Assembly: GCA_019186845.1 (NCBI GenBank)
Contig: JABARW010000045.1
Span: 39,097-103,096, forward strand
DNA: 64,000 nucleotides
DNA from: Planctomycetota bacterium
GTDB taxonomy: Bacteria > Planctomycetota > UBA8742 > UBA2392
Direction of reading: 5' to 3'
A model generated the notes under the pieces. It was given only the letters and a program-made list of their open reading frames with translations, did not search any database and was not told the origin of the DNA. The translations under genes and the position numbers were made by a program. This document shows, piece after piece, positions 9,789 to 19,465 of the stretch (position 1 is the first letter of the stretch; the number at the start of each line of letters is the position of its first letter).

Positions 9789-10254
9789 ATCGCCCCCATG
9801 AACCTTGAAAAGTAGTACCCGCCGCGACAGGACGCGGCAAGCACGGCTTGGGCGTCTCCCTCCCAATTCACATCTTGCCCACAGCCACGATGCATCGAGA
9901 CAGTCTGGCCGGCATCGTGCCTTTTCGCACGGCTGACGATTCGTTCTGGCACCGATGCGGCCCAGGCGTGCCGATTCGCCGCGGGCGATGGCCTTGCGTG
10001 CTCCTTGTCGGGCTCATGGCGTCATCGAAGTGTCATCGCGCAATGTCTGATTCTAATATTATATAACTGCCCTGATGTGCATTTTTCAGATAGTCTCCGT
10101 TTTGTGCTTGGCGGCGGCCTAAACTCATATTGCCGCGCATGGCGCGCGGCCATTGCAGAGATCGGGGCTGCCGCGCTTGCCTGACCGCCCGGCGGTTCTC
10201 CCCGTTTCTCCCGCAATCTCACTTTTCTGCACCCGCTCACCCGGGAGGGGAACC
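9789..10254. other. Divergent intergenic region between recJ and the RHS gene
   Basis: About 465 bp without a supported gene. It must carry the promoters for recJ (leftward) and the RHS gene (rightward). An AT-rich patch near 10050-10066 (ATTCTAATATTATATAAC) is the only obvious promoter-like element and would serve the RHS gene, but no good -35 is seen. A strong ribosome-binding site (GGGAGGGG) ends about 4 bp before the RHS start. Confidence 0.5.
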
Positions 10255-13200
10255 ATGTTGCCCAAATTGAGAGTTTGCCTGCTGCTGGCCGCAATCGTCG
10301 CGGCCATTTCATCGGCGCTCGCGCTGGCGCACGCGTCGCGCCAGATACCGCAGGAGGCTCCCGAGAGAGCCGCCATGCTTGCCGACCAGCCCTGGGAGTC
10401 GCGCCCCACGGTCGAGTTCACCACGCCGTCAGCCGGCAGTGATACTGCGGGTGCCTTTGAAGTGTCCCTGGAGTTCAACACAGCCGCGGGGCCCGAAGTG
10501 GACCCGGGCTTTACGGAGATTCTGTGCTCGCGCTGTATTGACTTCGGCAGCCAGACACTCTTTTCAGGTACCAATCTCGCCCAAGTGCCCGGCTTCCTCA
10601 GTGAGCTTGATGCGGCGGGCGCCACTTTTGAGTGTGGGGGCAGCGGGCGAAGCATCCAACCCGGCGATTGTGTGTTCTCCTGCAGGGTAACCAATATTGC
10701 CGGGCGCCGCTCATGCTGGGTTTCACGGCGAATCTGCGTCGAGGGTGCTTCCGGCAACGTGTTCACCTGCCCGACGCCGCTGTGGCAGGGAGAAGTGGGA
10801 GTGACACTGACGCTTGTCGGGGGAGACTACCGTCTCGCCGACCACGCCGATCTTGGCCCGGGCATCGAAGTTGTCGGGGTGGGGGGCTATGAGGGCTTTG
10901 CGATTGTCACGGTCAACGTAAGCCAGACCGCCCCCTCTGGCTGGCGCACGGCCATACTCACATCTTCCAACCCCCTGGCGACCGATATGCCCGCTCTGGG
11001 TGCTGTCGAGGTGGGCCAGCCCTGCCGCGCTGCTTACGTCTCGACGGCTCCTGAGGCCTCGCAAAACGGGGCCATGGCAGCCGATGGTGTCGTCCTGGCC
11101 TCGGGGGCGTTCACCCATGAAGCTGTCGATTTCGAGGTGAGAGGAATTGGTCTGTCGCTGGTCTGGCAGCGCGGATACCGCAGCGACCTCCAGTTCAACG
11201 GCCCCCTGGGCCGGGGCTGGACGGGCGAGTTTATCGAGCGCGCGTTGTTTACGGGTGCGGCCATTGAGTGGCAGACCGGCCAGGGGCGGAGTTACGTGTT
11301 CTCCCATGATGGAGATGACTGGGTGGCGCCTCCCGGCGTGTATGTGCGTGTTGCGCGTGACAACTCAAGCGGACATATCTCATTGCAGGACCGCCACGGA
11401 GGCTGTCGGGTGTTCAACGCCGACGGCTCGCTCTGGCTGGTGCAGGACGCCTCCGGAAACCGCATTGAGTGCGAATATGATTGTCAGGGCCGTCTGGACC
11501 GGATTGTGGACGATCGCGGCCGCTGGACTCGCCTGTACTATGGCGCCGATGGCCGCGTGCTCGAAGTCTGCGATCATGCATGGAGTGTCGAGACACCGCG
11601 CCGCGTAACCTATACTTACAGCGAGGCCGGCCATCTCACTTCAGTAGCGCTACCGGAGACAGCGCAGTATGCGTGCACAACGCGTCTCGTTACGGAATAC
11701 GAGTATGACGCTGGCCGCCTGGCTGGCATTCGCAAGCCGCGCGAGGTCCTGGCGCAGGGGGGCCTTTGGCTTGAAAACATCTACCACGAGAACCGTGTTT
11801 CAGCCCAGCGCATCGCGGACACAGGCTGGACGCATATCCGCTATCTGCCGTCGGGCCAGCGCCGTGTGGTGGGACCACTGGGTTTGCGGCGCGACGTTCA
11901 GCTTGACGCCTGGGGACGCGCTGTTTCACGCACTGACTTCACGGGTTTCTGGTCGGCGGGCGCGGAGCCTCCTGCGGACGCGGGATGGCTGGAGCAAACC
12001 GGCGCGACCCTGCGCGCCACTGACCCCGCGGCGTTCGTTGAGTACTTCGAATACAACAGCCAATCTGAGCTCACGCTTCATACGCTGTCCGATGGAAGCC
12101 GTCTGGCGAGGACCTTCCCCGAGCCGCAGGAACTCAGTGCCGGGTCGGTGGCTTCGCTTGGCGCCAATGTGCTGCGGGACGATTCCCAGGGCTGGCCGGC
12201 CAACGCCTTTGCCGGCGCCTGGTTGCGGGCCCTCACCTCTCGGGGACCACGCAGTTACGCGATTGTGTCCAATAGTGGGAACTCACTCTTCCTGCCGGCT
12301 TGGGAAGACCTGCTTGCGGACGGCGTCGAGATGGGGAGCGCCTTCTCCATCCATAGCGCCAACCCTGACGCGCTCGCGGCGGGCAATTGCCTTTTCGAAC
12401 GCCGGTATGACGGGCCCGGCCCGCAGGCTGCCGTATTGGAAACCGCATTCGAGTATGAGCCGCGTTACCAGCAGCTCAGCCGCAGCGTGGACGCGCGCGG
12501 CCAGGTTACCCGCTGCTTCTACGGCTATCAGGGCTACGCCGCTCAAGACCCCAGGGGCTGCCATCTGACTCGCGTCGAGCTGCCCGAGGTTGTCAGCGGA
12601 CAGACGATGCCGCAGCTTGGCGTGTGGACCTTCGGTTATGACGAGCGCGGCCGCCGCGTGTTCTCGACCGATCCAGCGGGCGTTCGGACGGAATATACCT
12701 ATTCTGCCGGGGGCGCAGCCGAGGGCTACCTGCAGCTTGTGGTGGTGGACCCGGCTCAACTTGCCCTGGTCCATGAGTTCGCGTGCAACACTGTGGGCCA
12801 TGTGACCGCATATTGGCCGCCGCGTGCCCACGGCGCTGCGGATCGCGACGCCTTCAAAATCAGCATGTCGGTCAATGAACTGGGCCAGACCTGGCACTGG
12901 AGTGGACCGAAATTGACTGAGAACGGTGCGGCGCGCCGCGATGTGTACTGCATCTTTGATCCCAATGGCCTGCCGGCCCGCGAGTTCGAAGAGTATGTCA
13001 CTTGGGAGGGACTGGAGCCGACACCCCCGGCCAATCCACACGACCCGGCAAGTTACTCGAAGTCGGAATTCTCCATGTCTCCCACCTGGATTGAGGTTCG
13101 CCTGGAATATGACAGCGCCAATCGGGTCGTGGCATGTATTGCTGACGCTGTGGCCGGCGCCACGGTGGCCCAGGAGTCCACAGTGTATGAGTACGACGCC

Positions 13201-16200
13201 GCGGGAAACATGACTGCCACCATCTCGCCGGAGGGCCGCCGCACGGCCTTGGCCTACGATGAGCGGGGCCTGCTGATGCGCAAGACCGAAGGCGCCCTTA
13301 CAGCGGACGCCGGTGAGTTCATCTACGACTACGATCTGGCCGGGCACCTGGTCCGCGTGACCGATCCAAGGGGCATTCACTGGTCAGGGGAATATGACGG
13401 CTTTGGGCGCCTGACCCGGTTCATCGACCCCCTGGGCCACTACCGTGCATGGGCTTACGATGCCAATGGCAGCGTTGTTGAGGAAACCTGGCACAACTCG
13501 GACCATCAGCTGCTGCGCCGCAACTGCTTCGATCTCGACGAAATCGGCCGTATCTGGCGGCAGCGGACCCTGGCCCTGAACCGACTGGGCCAGCCGATAG
13601 GATCCGGCGAATCGGTGACCGTGCGGGTTCACGATGCCGGGTCGAGGCTCAGGTCGCTTTCCCGTGGAGCGAGAACCTGGACTTATGACTACGACAGCGC
13701 GGGCCGAATGAGCCTCGATCGCGATCCCGCGGGAAACGAGCGGTTGCTCAGCCGCGATGCCGATGGCCACTTGACGCAGATTACCCATCGCCAGCTCAAC
13801 GGTTTGACCGGACTATATGAAGAAACCGGGGAACAGCTCGACTATGACTTTACCGGCCGCTGGGTTCGCTATCGTGACCCGCGGCACGGTCCCACCCGAG
13901 ATACGGAAGTGCGCGTGGCCCATGACAGTCGCTCCCAGGTGGTTCGGCTGCGCGACGCCGGTCAGGAGGAGTCCCTGGCAAGCGCGTGCGGCTATGACCT
14001 CCGCGGTCGGCTGGTTTCGCTGACGGTCAAGGCGGGTGTAGATGTCACGCAGGAGCGTCGCCAGACGTTTAGTTGGGACGCAGACGGCCTGCTGGAAGGC
14101 GTGTCCATTCTCGAAAACCCCGGATCAGGCCAGTTGCAGTGGCGCGACCTGCTTTATGAGCGCGATTCGCGTGGACGCGTGACCGCCATGCGCCGTCCCG
14201 ACGGTCGGCGGTGGGAATATGACTATGACCGATGCTCCAACGTATCGACCCGTCGCGATCCGGCCCAGAACTCGATCGCCTTCACGGTGGATGCAAGAGG
14301 TCTTACGACTTCGGCCGCGATCTCGAGAGGTCCGGGGGTATTGGGCACCACCTTGGAAACCGCCGAATTTGACGCACTGGGCCGGGTCATCTCCGGCGCA
14401 ACGTACGAGGGCGAGATGCTGCTCACGCGCCATGAGTATCAATACAACAGTCTCGACGACATCGAGCGAATCCTTACGTCCCTGGGCACGCCGGGCGGCG
14501 CGGTCAGCTTCGAGCAATTGGCCGAATATGACCAGGAGGGGAACTGTGTTGACCGAACCTACTGGGGCGGCCGCAACATCGTTCTGGGACGCGATGCCCT
14601 GTGCCGGGTCGTTTCCGCGCAGGACGGTTCAACTCAGCACAGCCTCGCGACTCTTGTCTATGGCGGCCCGGAGCGTGTATTGCAGGCGTACTGGGGCAAC
14701 GGCTGGATGAGCTCGTGGACCTACGAGTCCGTAGTTGGCCCAAGCGGGTGCAGCGCCCTGCCTGCGCGGGTTGAACACATCCGCCCGGGGCATTCACCGC
14801 TGATGTCGGAAGCACTATATGGCGCCCGTGGCGAGATGCTGGCCCACCGCCGCGGCCACGAAGGTGCCATGGGCGAAGTCTGGCGGTTGGACTTGCTGCC
14901 AAGGCCGGAAGTCCTGCGCCGGGCTATCAAGGGCTCATTCCCTGGGCTTATCTCACGACCCTATCGGTCCACCCAGACAAACCGCCCCATGGACGATTTC
15001 CGTGAGGGTCTGCAGCTCAATCGCAAATTCAAGTTGCCCATTCAGACGGACCACCCCATGGACGAATTCCGTGAGGGTTCGCAGCTCAATCGCAAATTCA
15101 AGTTGCCCATTCAGACGGACCACCCCATGGACGAATTCCGTGAGGGTTCGCAGCTCAAGCGCAAATTCAAGTTACCCACCCAGACGGACCACCCCATGGA
15201 CGAATTCCGTGAGAGCCCGCAAATCCGCTCTCACTTTTCTGGGGTTGACCTGTTCGACTTCGACGGCCCCGATGACTTCAACGGCCTTGGCAATCCGGAA
15301 GTGGAACCTGTGGCGTTTGGTCTGGCTTGCCGCTTCTCCTTTGACTCTCTGGGCAATCGAAGCGGGCCAGAGGCCATTTGCCTGCTGGGTCAGGGCGGAC
15401 ATGAGATATGCAGCGACGTGTATACCTTGGACACCGATGGCTCTAACGCCTGCATCTCCGTGGCCGGTTGCACACTCGCGTACAACGCCAGCCGCCAGGT
15501 TATCTGGGACGAGCGCCGTGGCCTCTACTTCGCCTATGATTGGCGCGGGCAGGTAGTTCTCGCTGACGACAGCCAAGACCTCCAATCTCCCCTGCTCAAA
15601 GTTGTGTATGACAGCCTCGGCCGGCGTGTGCTTGATGTTCAGTTGCATCCTGCGGGCAATATGGCCCAGCCCCACAGCATTGCCGCTACGCTCTATGGGC
15701 CAGATGGCGCGATTGCCGGTGAAGTGGCTCTGGACGGGCAGGCTCAGATCCTGGGGGACGTGCAGTTGCTCGAACTTGCGCCCAACGTCGTCGTCGAGCG
15801 CGCTTGCTGGGGTGGCACCATCGAGCACCGTTTCCGCCATCCGGACGCTTTGGGCCGCGTTATCGGAATCTCCAACGGCGCGGGCCGTCGCACCGACGAA
15901 TATGGCTACAGTCCCGCCGGTCTACCCCTGCGCCGCCGCGTCTTGCTGGACGTGGCAAGCCAGGACATCGTCAGAGTCAGGGAAAATCAGCCTGAGGTCG
16001 GCCAGACACGGGTGGAGCTGGCCTGGGCGCCGGTGTCGACTGTGGTAGGACGTGAACTCTGCATCGCTCGTCCCAGCGCCGCGAGTCACCGTTATCTTCT
16101 GGCAAGAGTGGTGGCCGTGGATGCGGAGAGCCTGACGGTGAGCGACTCAGAGGGATGGATCGCAGAGGCGCTCCAGGAAGCATGCGGCTTTGTCGTTTTC

Positions 16201-16713
16201 GATTTTGCAGACGCCAACGTCTGCCCCGGCCCATCGACGGGAGGTTCCTGGAGCAGTGGGCCGGTATTGGGTGGGGGGCAGACTCACTACACGTTCCAGG
16301 GCGGCGGGTTTGTAGCCTTCCAGCGCGGTTGGATGGTCTGCCCCGATGCGTTGCAGGGCGTGGTACTGCCCGTTCACGCCGTGGCCGATGCCAACACTCT
16401 TTCCACGAGGGGCAACGCGTTGCCCCTGACGCAGCAGGACCGGTTCTTCAGGCTCTATGCACCCGTGGGCACGTCAGCGACACATGGCGCGAGTGAAGTG
16501 AACTACCTTGTCTCGGGCTCGCTCCATCTTTTCGGCTTGCGCCGCTACTTCGGCGCCCTGGCGGGGTACTTCAACGGCGTGAGCATTGTCGGGGCGCAGC
16601 CGGGCCACGAGCGCCAGGGGGCGTGGCTTGACGGCTGGGAGTTCGACATCGAGTTGGGCCGCCGCCGCACGCCCCTGGGCGACGATAGCGGCGACCATCA
16701 CGCCTTTCGCTGA
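10255..16713 (+). CDS. Giant secreted RHS/YD-repeat protein
   Basis: This 2152-residue protein starts at the ATG after GGGAGGGG and has a signal peptide (MLPKLRVCLLLAAIVAAISS). Residues ~270-1550 consist of many YD-type repeats such as YDYDLAGHLVRVTDPRG and YEYDAAGNMT, which in RHS/teneurin/Tc-toxin proteins build a beta-cage shell. DUF6531-like sequence (DFEVRGIGLSLVWQRGY) opens the repeat region. A 69-bp tandem repeat interrupts the late part. The usual core-closing motif (RYYDP..GRF..xDP) is only faintly visible as LFGLRRYFGALAGYF, and no recognisable C-terminal toxin or neighbouring immunity gene follows. A structural surface protein is therefore at least as likely as a polymorphic toxin. 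A strong terminator follows directly. Confidence 0.88.
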   Translation: MLPKLRVCLLLAAIVAAISSALALAHASRQIPQEAPERAAMLADQPWESRPTVEFTTPSAGSDTAGAFEVSLEFNTAAGPEVDPGFTEILCSRCIDFGSQTLFSGTNLAQVPGFLSELDAAGATFECGGSGRSIQPGDCVFSCRVTNIAGRRSCWVSRRICVEGASGNVFTCPTPLWQGEVGVTLTLVGGDYRLADHADLGPGIEVVGVGGYEGFAIVTVNVSQTAPSGWRTAILTSSNPLATDMPALGAVEVGQPCRAAYVSTAPEASQNGAMAADGVVLASGAFTHEAVDFEVRGIGLSLVWQRGYRSDLQFNGPLGRGWTGEFIERALFTGAAIEWQTGQGRSYVFSHDGDDWVAPPGVYVRVARDNSSGHISLQDRHGGCRVFNADGSLWLVQDASGNRIECEYDCQGRLDRIVDDRGRWTRLYYGADGRVLEVCDHAWSVETPRRVTYTYSEAGHLTSVALPETAQYACTTRLVTEYEYDAGRLAGIRKPREVLAQGGLWLENIYHENRVSAQRIADTGWTHIRYLPSGQRRVVGPLGLRRDVQLDAWGRAVSRTDFTGFWSAGAEPPADAGWLEQTGATLRATDPAAFVEYFEYNSQSELTLHTLSDGSRLARTFPEPQELSAGSVASLGANVLRDDSQGWPANAFAGAWLRALTSRGPRSYAIVSNSGNSLFLPAWEDLLADGVEMGSAFSIHSANPDALAAGNCLFERRYDGPGPQAAVLETAFEYEPRYQQLSRSVDARGQVTRCFYGYQGYAAQDPRGCHLTRVELPEVVSGQTMPQLGVWTFGYDERGRRVFSTDPAGVRTEYTYSAGGAAEGYLQLVVVDPAQLALVHEFACNTVGHVTAYWPPRAHGAADRDAFKISMSVNELGQTWHWSGPKLTENGAARRDVYCIFDPNGLPAREFEEYVTWEGLEPTPPANPHDPASYSKSEFSMSPTWIEVRLEYDSANRVVACIADAVAGATVAQESTVYEYDAAGNMTATISPEGRRTALAYDERGLLMRKTEGALTADAGEFIYDYDLAGHLVRVTDPRGIHWSGEYDGFGRLTRFIDPLGHYRAWAYDANGSVVEETWHNSDHQLLRRNCFDLDEIGRIWRQRTLALNRLGQPIGSGESVTVRVHDAGSRLRSLSRGARTWTYDYDSAGRMSLDRDPAGNERLLSRDADGHLTQITHRQLNGLTGLYEETGEQLDYDFTGRWVRYRDPRHGPTRDTEVRVAHDSRSQVVRLRDAGQEESLASACGYDLRGRLVSLTVKAGVDVTQERRQTFSWDADGLLEGVSILENPGSGQLQWRDLLYERDSRGRVTAMRRPDGRRWEYDYDRCSNVSTRRDPAQNSIAFTVDARGLTTSAAISRGPGVLGTTLETAEFDALGRVISGATYEGEMLLTRHEYQYNSLDDIERILTSLGTPGGAVSFEQLAEYDQEGNCVDRTYWGGRNIVLGRDALCRVVSAQDGSTQHSLATLVYGGPERVLQAYWGNGWMSSWTYESVVGPSGCSALPARVEHIRPGHSPLMSEALYGARGEMLAHRRGHEGAMGEVWRLDLLPRPEVLRRAIKGSFPGLISRPYRSTQTNRPMDDFREGLQLNRKFKLPIQTDHPMDEFREGSQLNRKFKLPIQTDHPMDEFREGSQLKRKFKLPTQTDHPMDEFRESPQIRSHFSGVDLFDFDGPDDFNGLGNPEVEPVAFGLACRFSFDSLGNRSGPEAICLLGQGGHEICSDVYTLDTDGSNACISVAGCTLAYNASRQVIWDERRGLYFAYDWRGQVVLADDSQDLQSPLLKVVYDSLGRRVLDVQLHPAGNMAQPHSIAATLYGPDGAIAGEVALDGQAQILGDVQLLELAPNVVVERACWGGTIEHRFRHPDALGRVIGISNGAGRRTDEYGYSPAGLPLRRRVLLDVASQDIVRVRENQPEVGQTRVELAWAPVSTVVGRELCIARPSAASHRYLLARVVAVDAESLTVSDSEGWIAEALQEACGFVVFDFADANVCPGPSTGGSWSSGPVLGGGQTHYTFQGGGFVAFQRGWMVCPDALQGVVLPVHAVADANTLSTRGNALPLTQQDRFFRLYAPVGTSATHGASEVNYLVSGSLHLFGLRRYFGALAGYFNGVSIVGAQPGHERQGAWLDGWEFDIELGRRRTPLGDDSGDHHAFR
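14974..15222 (+). repeat. 69-bp in-frame tandem repeat within the RHS gene
   Basis: Four copies with an exact 69-bp period; the CCATGGACGA landmark has its ATG at 14989, 15058, 15127 and 15196. Each unit encodes 23 residues with the pattern PMDxFREG-xQLNRKFKLP-xQTD. Units 2 and 3 are almost identical at the DNA level, the first unit differs in a few bases and the fourth decays after DEFRE. The array is charged and non-YD-like, and sits between two stretches of YD-containing sequence. Confidence 0.95.
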
Positions 16714-16728
16714 GGCTGGTGGGCGTTG

Positions 16729-16766
16729 GGCCGCCCGCGAGGCACCTCGCGGGTGGCCTATTTTTT
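16729..16766 (+). terminator. Rho-independent terminator of the RHS gene
   Basis: A 13-bp GC-rich stem with one G-U pair (GGCCGCCCGCGAG / CTCGCGGGTGGCC) closes a 4-base loop and is followed by TATTTTTT. It begins 16 bp after the RHS stop codon and overlaps the end of the convergent methyltransferase gene. Confidence 0.9.
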
Positions 16767-17531
16767 GGCCCAGAGCAAGATTCTCTTGAAGGGATAGAAG
16801 CAGGGCCGGAGGTGGCCCATGCGCTGGATCAGTTCGCGCCTGTAATCTGCAAGATAGGCTTCAAAGAGCGCCGCTGACAAGCGCTTCTGGTAGTCGGTCA
16901 GAAGTGTGCCCTTGACCCACTCTACGATGTCTGCCGTGGACCCCAGAGTGTGGCTGTAGACTCGCAGCATAACCTGCTGTTGTTCTGCCCCCAGCTGGTG
17001 CAGCAGAAGGGCATAATCTTCGACAGGCAGTACGGGCGAGGTGCGGACATAGCCGCCCAAGGCGGTGCGATAGGGCTCCCGCGCGGCAATCTCATGGGCC
17101 AACAGGTGCGACACATGGTCGTGATTGGCCGGCATCTGCACTGCCAATTGGCCGCCGGGAGCGACGAGGCCCAGCAGCCGCACGAACAGGGCGGCGTGAT
17201 TCTCGACCCATTGTACGGCGGCGTTGCTGAACACAATATCGAAGGGCTCACGGGCGCTGAAGGTCGCCAGGTCAGCCTTCTCAAATGACAGGCCCTCGCC
17301 CTCAAAGCGCGTGCTTTGAGCCAGCATGGAATCGGAGTTGTCTACGCCCAGGGTTTCCCGTGCCAGCAGGGCCCGGTGCAGCTCGCGCGTGAGCTCGCCG
17401 GTGCCGCACCCCAGGTCAAGCACGCGCTGATGGGGCGAGCGTGTCAGCAGGGCCATCAAGTCAAAAAAGGGGGCCGAGCGTTCCTGCTTGAAGCGTTCGT
17501 ATTGGGCGGGGTCCCAAGAGTCGCGAGCCAT
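16758..17531 (-). CDS. tam: Trans-aconitate 2-methyltransferase-like enzyme
   Basis: The 257-residue form starting MARDSWDPAQYERFKQER matches the size and N-terminus of Tam, a cytoplasmic SAM-dependent methyltransferase that esterifies trans-aconitate. Class I methyltransferase motifs are visible: VLDLGCGTGELT (SAM-binding loop), the acidic end of strand 2 in LGVDNSDSML, and FDIVFSNAAVQWV followed by PGGQLAVQMP, which are typical of Tam. The reading frame continues 86 codons upstream, but that part is Lys/Arg-rich and lacks conservation hallmarks. Another small-molecule methyltransferase of the same family cannot be excluded. Confidence 0.85.
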   Translation of the reverse strand: MARDSWDPAQYERFKQERSAPFFDLMALLTRSPHQRVLDLGCGTGELTRELHRALLARETLGVDNSDSMLAQSTRFEGEGLSFEKADLATFSAREPFDIVFSNAAVQWVENHAALFVRLLGLVAPGGQLAVQMPANHDHVSHLLAHEIAAREPYRTALGGYVRTSPVLPVEDYALLLHQLGAEQQQVMLRVYSHTLGSTADIVEWVKGTLLTDYQKRLSAALFEAYLADYRRELIQRMGHLRPCFYPFKRILLWAKK

Positions 17532-18029
17532 GACTCTGCGGATTTTAGTCGTCGTTTTGCGGGCTGTGGAGGCGGGGTAGACAAGTTTGGTTGCTTTGCG
17601 CATGGAGTGTCCGGGAGAATGGGGTGTAAGACCACGAATTTGTATAGGATCGGCGCTGCGCAACAGAAGCGAGAATTTCTGCGCTCGCCGGCTCTTCATC
17701 GTAATGTCATTGCGCTTTGACGCCTTGCGTAGCGGCCCAAATCCGCCGCAAGGCACCGCCTCAAAGGGTCCTGCCTGAAAGCGCTGCACTTTTCGACCGC
17801 CCGCCGCTTCGCCTGTGGACCGCCTCTATCAGGCGTAATTTGCAGGAGTCGGCGATAGCAGATATCAGGACCTTCAAGACATCGTCGCAGGTGATTCCAC
17901 ACTTATGCCTGCGACACGAGCACATCCAACCCGTTGATGACGGACAGGATTCGCCACGACATGTCGAACATGTCTAGGCTGCGGGCATATGCCTGTTTGG
18001 GTACATACGGCACCAGTGCGGTGCCGGCG
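17532..18029. other. Gene-free stretch with two inverted repeats
   Basis: About 500 bp between two minus-strand genes with no supported ORF. It holds an 8-bp inverted repeat GTCGCAGG/CCTGCGAC (17884-17891 and 17908-17915), possibly the stem of a weak terminator for the kinase gene, and a perfect palindrome GACATG-tcgaa-CATGTC (17958-17974), about 55 bp beyond the kinase stop. No promoter is convincing. Confidence 0.4.
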
Positions 18030-19319
18030 TCAGGCCAAAACGGGCAGGGCGTCCAGAGCCGCCAGGAGGTCCTTGGCGTGCTCAAAGCGCTTGGCGCGGT
18101 CGTTTTCCAGCAATCGGTCAATCAGCGCGGCAAAGGGCTCGCTGACCTTGGGCGCAACCTCTCTCAGCTTCGGGGGCTGCTTGCTGAGGTGGGCTAACAC
18201 GACTGCTTGCAGGCTGTCTCCCTCAAATACCGGGCGCCCCGCGAGCAGATGAAAGAACGTCGCACCCAGCGAATAGAGGTCGCTACGGATGTCCAGGTCT
18301 TTGTTGCCGTTGGCTTGCTCGGGGGAAATGTAGTGCGGCGTGCCCAGCAGGTACCCCTCCGCTGTCTGGGCAGAGTCGTCGGCCAGACGCGAAAGCCCGA
18401 AGTCTCCGAGCTTGGCGTCGCCTTCGCGCGTCAGGTAAATGTTGCCGGGCTTGATGTCCCGGTGGATGAGCTTGCGTTCCTCAAGGTAAGCCAGGGCCTG
18501 CGCCACCTGATGAATCAGCTTGTGCGCCTCACGTTCGCCCAAGGGCGCGTGTCCCTCCTCAAGGTAGCTGTCCAGAGGTGCACCCTCGACCAACTCCTGC
18601 ATCATGAAGTGTACGCCCTGATACTCCCCCATCAGGTAGGTGCGGACGATGTGCTTGTGAATGAGCTTGACCGAAATTTCGTTGCTGCGCTGCAGCCGCT
18701 TGAGGAAGTTTTCCTTCACCGCGGCAAAGGGGCTGATCACCTTCAGCGCCACGGGCTTGTTGAACATGGGCTCCATGGCGCGGTAAACCACCGCCGTGCC
18801 GCCCTGACCCAGCTTGTCAATGATCGTGAACCCGGCGAACTCGCGGCTGACAATCTGCCCCGTTTCCTTGAAGCGCCGCATGGCGGTGTCGGGGTCTTTC
18901 ACATCCAGGCCCTGCACCGTGGTTTCATCAAGCTTACGCGCAGAAAGAGTGCTCTTTCGCAGAAGAATCTTGACCTTGGCCGCCAGCTCCCCTTGGCGGA
19001 AAGGCTTGACGAGGTATTCATCGGCGCCCGCTTCGATACCAGCAATCACGTCGCCCTCTTCGCCGAAATTCGACAACAAAATGATCGGCGTGTGCTTGAG
19101 TTTGGGCAGTTCGCGAATCTTGCGCGTGGCCGCCAGGCCGCTGATCTTGGGCATGTTGATGTCCATGATGATCAGCTCAGGCAGGAACTGCTGGGCGCGG
19201 GCCAGGGCATCTTCGCCGTCAATGGCGACCTTCACCTCAAATCCCAGCTTCTGAAGCTGGGCCGAGAGCAGCGTGCGCAGTTCGCGCGAGTCATCACAGA
19301 TCAAAATGCGCTCAGCCAT
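18030..19319 (-). CDS. Response-regulator receiver domain fused to Ser/Thr kinase
   Basis: Residues 1-122 are a complete CheY-like receiver domain: acidic pair D9/D10, phosphoacceptor D53 in IIMDINMP, and K105 in YLVKPF. After a linker, residues ~164-429 form a eukaryotic-like kinase: GQGGTAVVY glycine loop, VALKV Lys193, HRDIKPGN (286-293), DFG (306-308), and GTPHYISPEQ as activation-loop end. No membrane segment is present, so it is cytoplasmic. The layout implies that phosphorylation by a histidine kinase (none nearby) tunes Ser/Thr phosphorylation. It starts MAERILICDD and is followed by the gene-free stretch to 17531. Confidence 0.95.
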   Translation of the reverse strand: MAERILICDDSRELRTLLSAQLQKLGFEVKVAIDGEDALARAQQFLPELIIMDINMPKISGLAATRKIRELPKLKHTPIILLSNFGEEGDVIAGIEAGADEYLVKPFRQGELAAKVKILLRKSTLSARKLDETTVQGLDVKDPDTAMRRFKETGQIVSREFAGFTIIDKLGQGGTAVVYRAMEPMFNKPVALKVISPFAAVKENFLKRLQRSNEISVKLIHKHIVRTYLMGEYQGVHFMMQELVEGAPLDSYLEEGHAPLGEREAHKLIHQVAQALAYLEERKLIHRDIKPGNIYLTREGDAKLGDFGLSRLADDSAQTAEGYLLGTPHYISPEQANGNKDLDIRSDLYSLGATFFHLLAGRPVFEGDSLQAVVLAHLSKQPPKLREVAPKVSEPFAALIDRLLENDRAKRFEHAKDLLAALDALPVLA

Positions 19320-19465
19320 ACATGCCCCGGACAGTGCCCACGATTATCAGGCGCCGCAGGGGCAAGTCAACCGCCATAGCCGCGCCGCGGGCGCGTTTCC
19401 GATCGCCCAGAACCGACAGCCGCACGGCTCACGACGATCCTGAGGCAGCGTCGCGCGCCGCCAAG

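Noticed and set aside
14974..15222. Regular 69-bp repeats as a CRISPR array
   Set aside because: There are no spacers: the whole 69-bp unit repeats, it keeps the RHS reading frame, and no cas genes are nearby.
10255..16713. Polymorphic toxin with C-terminal effector and immunity gene
   Set aside because: The C-terminus matches no toxin domain I know, and the next gene is convergent behind a terminator.
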